10,966 nt of DNA. Origin: Bacteroidota bacterium. GTDB taxonomy: Bacteria; Bacteroidota; Bacteroidia; Bacteroidales; PXBB01. A program made the translations under genes and the position numbers. The notes beneath the pieces are model-generated. The model did not search any database, was not told where the DNA came from, and saw nothing but the letters and a program-made list of their open reading frames with translations. The stretch covers positions 1 to 10,966 of the forward strand of contig JAKIYU010000059.1 of assembly GCA_022708385.1 (NCBI GenBank). Reading direction: 5' to 3'. Shown here piece by piece: positions 6,237-10,966 of the stretch (positions within the stretch are counted from its first letter, which is position 1; every line of letters starts with the position of its first letter).

Positions 6237-8069
6237 TTATTCTCCGCAATAGGCTTTTAGCAAATCGCCCACGTTGGCAGCTCCCAAATCACGTGCCTTT
6301 TTCCAGAAACGACAAGCTTCGGGAAAATTCTTCAATTCAAAATAAATAATACCTTTGTTTCTCAAAGCCTCTGTATTGTTAGAATCTAATGCCAATGCTT
6401 TGTCAATATAGGGTGAGGATAAATCGGGACGCTGCATATTACTGTAAATAGCACCCAGGTTGTTGTAATTCTCAATGTAATCGGGGTTCTTTTTTATAGA
6501 TATTTCAAAATTCTCAATCGCTTTAGGAATATCTTTTTCCCTGAAATAGGCTGCTCCCAAAAAGCTATTGACCAGATAATTGTCGATACCAAGCTGGCCA
6601 GCCTTTGTCATGTCGTTAATCACACCTTTATAATTGCCCAATTTATCATTCAAATAACCTCTGTTATAATAACTTATGGCATCTGTGGTGTCGAGGGTAA
6701 GAGCCGTATTGTAATCCTTCATGGCCTTATCGAAATCCTTTAACCTGTTAAGGTAATAATTGCCTCGTACACCAAAAGCCCTGGCAATATAAGGCACTTC
6801 GGGGTTTTTATTGATGATGTCGGTGCCCAAAGTCATGTCATTTGCCCAATTTTTATTCCGGCTGTAAGTCAGGAAGGTAAAAAACAAGCCCATTACAACA
6901 ATAAGCAGTGTCAATGCATTTTGTACCTTTTTCTTTTTAATTTCCTCAAAAAGATAACCTATTATAATAAAAAGCCCCAGGTAGGGCAAATAGGTATATC
7001 TATCGGTTACTATAAATAAGCGCGACGGGATTATCTGGAGGGTAAGCGACAGGGCCGCTATAAAAAACAGCACCCCAAAAAGAAGATAGGGCTTTGTTTT
7101 ACGGTACCTGATAACAGCCCATATTATTATAATCAATAAAAGTGGCGACAAATAATATTCGAAGGGCAGCCACCCTCCTGCTTTTTCGGGATATACATAA
7201 ACCGCACATAAATTAAAAGGCAAAAACAACCTGACAATATAAAACGAAACGGAATAAGTCAGCAGGAAGAAATTGTCGAAAAATGTAAACTTCTCAAGTC
7301 CTAATAAAATATTTGTAGTGGTTCCTTTTTCAGCAATGGCTATCAATCCGAATAGTATTGACATCACAAAAAATGGAATTTTCTCAAAAATCATTCGCTT
7401 ATCCCACTTTCTTTTCCTGAAAATATCAATCACGACAAGAATCAAAGGCAAGGTTACCGCATGGGCCTTTGAAAACAATGATAACAGAAAAAACAACAAT
7501 GCTAAAATTAAGAACCGCGGTTTATAGCTTTCAGTGGAATACCTTAAATAAAAAAGCAGTGCCAGCAAATAGAAAAAAACAAACATAGAACTGCTGCGCG
7601 CCGATATCCAGGAAACCGCCTCCACATTCATGGGATGAACAGCAAAAAATAATGATGATATAAGGGCAATGCTGTTCTTGAAGGTCAATCGTTTTACAAA
7701 TATATAAACCAGCAGAATGTTACACAGGTGAAAAAACAAATTCAATGCATGATACGGCAACGGCGACAGGCCGAAAAATTTATAAGTTAAGGCAAACGTA
7801 AGAATAGGTAATGGCTGATACATCAGCACATAATAATTGCTGAAATATTGTATTACAGCCGACGCATTAAAATGAAGTATTTCAGGATAATTTGAAAAAT
7901 ACTCATTATCATCGAAATTCAAAAACTCATTTTTGAAGGAGTTTGAATAGGCAACCAATGTAAGTACAATTATCAAAGCAAGCCACCACAATGGGTTTAC
8001 AGAGCCATTACTTTTTTTCTTAGGGATAGCTGGTTGTCTTTTATTTTTCTTTTTACCGGCATTTTTCAT
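6237..8069 (-). CDS. TMTC-like GT-C membrane protein with 5 TPRs (last copy of tandem trio, divergent)
   Basis: Encodes 610 residues. A very basic N-terminus (12 Lys/Arg in the first 19 residues) precedes about a dozen membrane segments (about 27-400), then five TPR units (about 424-600). The membrane half matches the TMTC/DUF1736-type layout: FLNFDDNEYF in the first loop (49-58, Asp53-Asp54), YQPLPIL (84-90), AVHPMNVEAVSWISARSSS (143-161), SKAHAVTLP (200-208) and DRYTYLPYLGL (356-366). Such proteins are GT-C fold glycosyltransferases; eukaryotic TMTCs O-mannosylate cadherins in the ER lumen, which corresponds to the periplasm. Compared with the upstream paralogue, HPMHVE has become HPMNVE and ERKD has become ARSS, so activity may be altered. 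The last TPR carries Cys586 and Cys608. ATG 8069 overlaps the upstream TGA as ATGA. Sugar transfer by this protein is inference; many databases would call it simply a TPR protein. Confidence 0.8.
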   Translation of the reverse strand: MKNAGKKKNKRQPAIPKKKSNGSVNPLWWLALIIVLTLVAYSNSFKNEFLNFDDNEYFSNYPEILHFNASAVIQYFSNYYVLMYQPLPILTFALTYKFFGLSPLPYHALNLFFHLCNILLVYIFVKRLTFKNSIALISSLFFAVHPMNVEAVSWISARSSSMFVFFYLLALLFYLRYSTESYKPRFLILALLFFLLSLFSKAHAVTLPLILVVIDIFRKRKWDKRMIFEKIPFFVMSILFGLIAIAEKGTTTNILLGLEKFTFFDNFFLLTYSVSFYIVRLFLPFNLCAVYVYPEKAGGWLPFEYYLSPLLLIIIIWAVIRYRKTKPYLLFGVLFFIAALSLTLQIIPSRLFIVTDRYTYLPYLGLFIIIGYLFEEIKKKKVQNALTLLIVVMGLFFTFLTYSRNKNWANDMTLGTDIINKNPEVPYIARAFGVRGNYYLNRLKDFDKAMKDYNTALTLDTTDAISYYNRGYLNDKLGNYKGVINDMTKAGQLGIDNYLVNSFLGAAYFREKDIPKAIENFEISIKKNPDYIENYNNLGAIYSNMQRPDLSSPYIDKALALDSNNTEALRNKGIIYFELKNFPEACRFWKKARDLGAANVGDLLKAYCGE

Positions 8070-10003
8070 TTACGACAGAATTGGTTTAATAAATCAGAAA
8101 CCTGTTGATTACCTAACTCTAAGGCTTTTTGCCAACTGCTGCAGGCATCGGCAATTCTTCCCAAATTGAGAAGTGCGAATCCTTTATTGGTATAAGCCTC
8201 CGTCATGCCTGGTTTTATTAATATTGTCTGCTCAAAATCCTTTAATGCCATAGAGTAATCGGCAGCCTTTCCATATAATATCCCCCTCAGATTATACAAA
8301 TCGGCATTTCCGGGGTTTTGGGCAATTAAGTAATTTAAATCCTTAATAGCTCCTGCAAAATCATTAACCTCGCTCAAGGCATTACTTCGGTTATTATAGG
8401 CATCATTATAAGTGCTGTCGAGTTCAATGGCTTTATTAAAATCGGCAATAGCCTCCTGAAAACGCTTCAGATGATACTTCGCCAAACCCCTGTTATTATA
8501 GAGTTTAGGTTTATACGGTTTTTGCTCAATTGATATGTTTAAATCCCGTATAACACATTCATAATCTTTCATTTTAAAACAAGCCGTTGCCCTGTTGTTA
8601 TATACATCCTCATATTCAGGGTTAATTTCAATAAGCCGTGTAAAAAGTTTATATGCCTCCGGATTTTTGCCGGTTTCGCTCATGTGCAAACCCAGGTTAT
8701 TTAGACCGGCTTCAAGATCGGGATTTTTATCAAGGGCGTAGGTCCACAATGTACCACTGTCCTTCCATATAGCATTTAAGCGGTGCGATGACACACCTAA
8801 AAAAATAAGGTATAACACCCCCAGTATTAGAACCCATGAACGGTTAAACTTATCGTACAAATACATATAAGCATGAGCTCCAATAAAAGATAGTCCTATA
8901 TAGGGCACATAAGCATATCTTTCCGATACAATGGCCTGTCCCAACGATATTATCTGAATAATCAGCAACACATTGATAAGATAAAACAACATGCTGAAGC
9001 CATAAAGATGCCGCCATTCCTTTTTCAGAACAAAAAACAATACAATGACTAATATCAGAATTACTGGTGCTATGTAGTACTCAAGAGGCAGCATTGCTCC
9101 GTCAAATTTTGGCAAAGCATGTAAGGGCGTAAAGTTATATGGCGCTATAAAACGTATTATATAAAAGTAAATAGCATAAAAGACAATCAATACCCTGTTA
9201 AATCCGTGGTACATTTTGGACAGATCTCCAATAGCACCTTCCTGTGTTTTAATTGCTATAATACCAAAAACAAGCGATAACAGGAAGAATGGCAAGCTAT
9301 GCAGTACATCCCTGACGGTGATTTTCTTTTTGATAAAATATACGCATAACAGCGCAGTCAAAGGCAAAGTTACGGCAGCCGACTTCGATAAAAGAGCGGC
9401 TGTAAAAAAAACAAACGACAACACCAGTGGTTTATAGCCAGAGGAAGAAGAGGAAGATTTAATATGTTTTACATATTGAATGAGCGACAGCAAAAAGAAG
9501 AAAGTATAAAGCACATCCTTACGTTCCGAAATCCAGGCTACCGACTCCACGTGCATAGGGTGCAAGGCAAACAGCATGGCTACAATGAGCGGGACTTCGT
9601 ATCGTTTGGTCAGCAACCGTATAAAAACAAATACTAAAACAGTATTAAGTAGGTGAAAAATCAAGTTATTTAAATGAAAAACCCAGGGGCTATCCAATTT
9701 AAAAAAATGGTATTCCACTGCATAAAAAAGGGTTGTAAGCGGATGGTAGTTACCAAAATAATGTGTGGTAAAAATATCCTTAACAGCCTTTGCATCAAGA
9801 GTTTTGATATGGTCATTATCTTTAAGATATATATCATCATCCCAATTGGTAAACCCATTGTTTATAGAATTTGAAAACACAATTGCCGTTAAAATAACAA
9901 TAATAACCAAATGTATTTTATAATTCTCAGGCGAGAAAAACGACTTTTTCTTGCTGACACTTTTTGTTTTGTCTGGGGTTGGTTTTGACTTATTTTGTTT
10001 CAT
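8066..10003 (-). CDS. TMTC-like GT-C membrane protein with 6 TPRs (middle copy of tandem trio)
   Basis: Encodes 645 residues from ATG 10003. A TTG six codons upstream (10021) is in frame, but the ATG overlaps the previous gene's TGA as ATGA, the same junction as at the next gene, so it is preferred. A basic N-terminus is followed by about a dozen membrane segments (about 30-405). Family motifs are intact: FTNWDDDIYL (51-60) in the first extracytoplasmic loop, YHPLTTLFY (86-94), ALHPMHVESVAWISERKDVL (split around 146-165), SKSAAVTLP (206-214) and ERYAYVPYIGL (361-371), then WKDSGTLW (413-420) leading into six TPRs (about 424-635). The last TPR has Cys621 and Cys643. The Asp cluster in the first loop is where GT-C enzymes place their catalytic acid, and the TPRs would bind protein or polymer acceptors in the periplasm (family inference). 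A six-Ser run (183-188) sits in a loop between membrane segments and is absent from the downstream copy. Confidence 0.82.
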   Translation of the reverse strand: MKQNKSKPTPDKTKSVSKKKSFFSPENYKIHLVIIVILTAIVFSNSINNGFTNWDDDIYLKDNDHIKTLDAKAVKDIFTTHYFGNYHPLTTLFYAVEYHFFKLDSPWVFHLNNLIFHLLNTVLVFVFIRLLTKRYEVPLIVAMLFALHPMHVESVAWISERKDVLYTFFFLLSLIQYVKHIKSSSSSSGYKPLVLSFVFFTAALLSKSAAVTLPLTALLCVYFIKKKITVRDVLHSLPFFLLSLVFGIIAIKTQEGAIGDLSKMYHGFNRVLIVFYAIYFYIIRFIAPYNFTPLHALPKFDGAMLPLEYYIAPVILILVIVLFFVLKKEWRHLYGFSMLFYLINVLLIIQIISLGQAIVSERYAYVPYIGLSFIGAHAYMYLYDKFNRSWVLILGVLYLIFLGVSSHRLNAIWKDSGTLWTYALDKNPDLEAGLNNLGLHMSETGKNPEAYKLFTRLIEINPEYEDVYNNRATACFKMKDYECVIRDLNISIEQKPYKPKLYNNRGLAKYHLKRFQEAIADFNKAIELDSTYNDAYNNRSNALSEVNDFAGAIKDLNYLIAQNPGNADLYNLRGILYGKAADYSMALKDFEQTILIKPGMTEAYTNKGFALLNLGRIADACSSWQKALELGNQQVSDLLNQFCRK

Positions 10004-10966
10004 TTTGAGCTTTTTTGGCAATGTGTAAAGATAAGAAATTTTGCTTTTTCATCACCTTTTGCAAGGGCTTGTTCAAAATAAGAGCAGGCGCCCAAGTTAT
10101 CGCCTTTTTCAATCTTCACTAAGCCAATATTAAGATAAGTCCTGGCATCATCGGGAAAGAAAGTGAGATATTTCATAAAATCTTTCTCAGCATCATCATA
10201 TTTTTTTTTAACGGCATATACAACCGCCCTGTTGTTATAAGCAATGGCGAGTGATGGATTTATACTGATGGCCTTGCTGTAATCAGCAACAGCGCCTTCG
10301 AAATCACTAAGGTACGACTTGGCCATCCCACGGTTGTTAAAGGCTTCGTCGTAAGCAGGTTTGAGAGATATGGCCTGCGTAAAATCAGTAATAGCTTCGT
10401 TGTAAACACCTTTATTTAGTTGTAAAAGCCCCCTGTTCAAATAATATTCGGGATTATCAGGTTTTAAAATGATTGCTTTGTTGTAATCAGTCAGGGCCTC
10501 TTTTGCTAGTCCACTTTCGGCATATATATTAGCTCTCAGGTTATAGGCTTCATTAAAATCGGGTTTAAGCATCAAAGTTCTGTTCAAATCAGAAAGAGCT
10601 GCTATTGTATCGCCCCACTCCTTAAACAGTCTTGCCCTGTGATAATAGGCCATTTCGTACAGGCTGTCCAATGCAATTGTTTTGTTGTAATCGGCCAATG
10701 CGGCTTTTTTATCTCCCTTTTCTACAAAAGCAATACCCCTGTTATGGTACGCCTGCTTAAGGCCTGGGTCATTGGCTATAGCATGGCTCCAAAGGCTTAT
10801 ATTGTCCCTCCATACCAGACTTTGGTTCCATGTACTAATCGCAAGAAACAGGATGTACATTGTCGCTGCAATAAACAGGTATGTTCTGTTAACCCTTTCG
10901 GAAAAAAATCGGAAAAAGTAAGCAGCAATAAAAGACAAACCTATGTAAGGCACATAGGTATATCTT
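10000..10966 (-). CDS. TMTC-like GT-C/TPR protein, C-terminal part with 7 TPRs (5' end outside window)
   Basis: The frame is open through the right edge: reading inward from 10965 it gives RYTYVPYIGLS, the same motif as ERYAYVPYIGL and DRYTYLPYLGL in the two downstream paralogues. The GTG at 10953 that could pass as a start is the internal valine of this motif, so the gene is truncated by the window and its membrane half is missing. What remains is two hydrophobic segments, WRDNISLW (matching WKDSGTLW of the middle copy) and seven consecutive TPR units with consensus-like YNNRG/YNNRA starts and L-x-P or I-x-P ends. The final unit has the shared cap with two cysteines 22 residues apart (codons at 10084-10086 and 10018-10020). 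TGA at 10000-10002 overlaps the next ATG by four bases. A run of nine A's on the coding strand (T's at 10201-10209) encodes KKK. Confidence 0.82.
   Translation of the reverse strand, partial: RYTYVPYIGLSFIAAYFFRFFSERVNRTYLFIAATMYILFLAISTWNQSLVWRDNISLWSHAIANDPGLKQAYHNRGIAFVEKGDKKAALADYNKTIALDSLYEMAYYHRARLFKEWGDTIAALSDLNRTLMLKPDFNEAYNLRANIYAESGLAKEALTDYNKAIILKPDNPEYYLNRGLLQLNKGVYNEAITDFTQAISLKPAYDEAFNNRGMAKSYLSDFEGAVADYSKAISINPSLAIAYNNRAVVYAVKKKYDDAEKDFMKYLTFFPDDARTYLNIGLVKIEKGDNLGACSYFEQALAKGDEKAKFLIFTHCQKSSK

Noticed and set aside
10004..10021. TTG start for the middle TPR gene
   Set aside because: The in-frame ATG at 10003 gives an exact ATGA overlap with the previous stop, matching the next junction.
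8589..10239. 14-base identical blocks (8589-8602 and 10226-10239) as a mobile or recombination repeat
   Set aside because: Both encode the YNNRA start of a TPR helix and are explained by repeat-protein homology.
10951..10953. GTG as the start of the last TPR gene
   Set aside because: It is the valine of the conserved RYTYVPYIGL motif, and the frame continues to the window edge.

Overview
The window looks like a chromosomal segment from an AT-rich member of the Bacteroidota. The evidence is a type IX secretion (T9SS)-style C-terminal domain next to a PorV/PorQ-family outer-membrane protein, a Bacteroidota-type RuvC (AIEAxFFGKN around the catalytic Glu), the greA-HIT gene pair, and a promoter candidate matching the phylum's TTG/TAnnTTTG consensus. 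No mobile element, RNA gene or CRISPR array was recognised, and no gap between genes exceeds 90 bp.

Layout. (1) 1-2501, plus strand: the C-terminal part of a large secreted protein, cut by the left edge, followed 26 bp later by a PorV/PorQ-family barrel. A strong intrinsic terminator (2525-2562) closes this unit. (2) 2589-3476, plus strand: greA and a HIT-family hydrolase, 12 bp apart. (3) 3481-4035, minus strand: ruvC, convergent with the HIT gene across 4 bp. It starts at TTG, and its best promoter candidate lies inside the divergently transcribed neighbour. (4) 4048-6192, plus strand: a flippase-like (LPG_synthase_TM/UPF0104 type) membrane protein and a membrane-anchored family 2 glycosyltransferase, 6 bp apart. 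(5) 6237-10966, minus strand: three tandem paralogues with a multi-spanning GT-C-like membrane half resembling eukaryotic TMTC O-mannosyltransferases and a C-terminal TPR half. The most upstream copy is cut by the right edge. Both junctions are exact ATGA overlaps, so the genes are almost certainly co-transcribed and translationally coupled.

How the parts may fit: greA, the HIT gene and ruvC are housekeeping. The flippase-like/GT2 pair and the TMTC-like trio both point to envelope glycan chemistry, and the T9SS pair to protein export. A link between them (glycosylation of exported proteins) is inference from family resemblance and proximity only.

The most notable region is the TMTC-like array. 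The copies have 7, 6 and 5 TPR units in gene order. All three end in a TPR cap with two cysteines exactly 22 residues apart. The last copy has lost conserved residues of the membrane half (HPMHVE to HPMNVE, ERKD to ARSS). Three start or boundary corrections also matter: the first gene is open through base 1, the middle TPR gene should start at the ATG at 10003, and the last one is open through the right edge.
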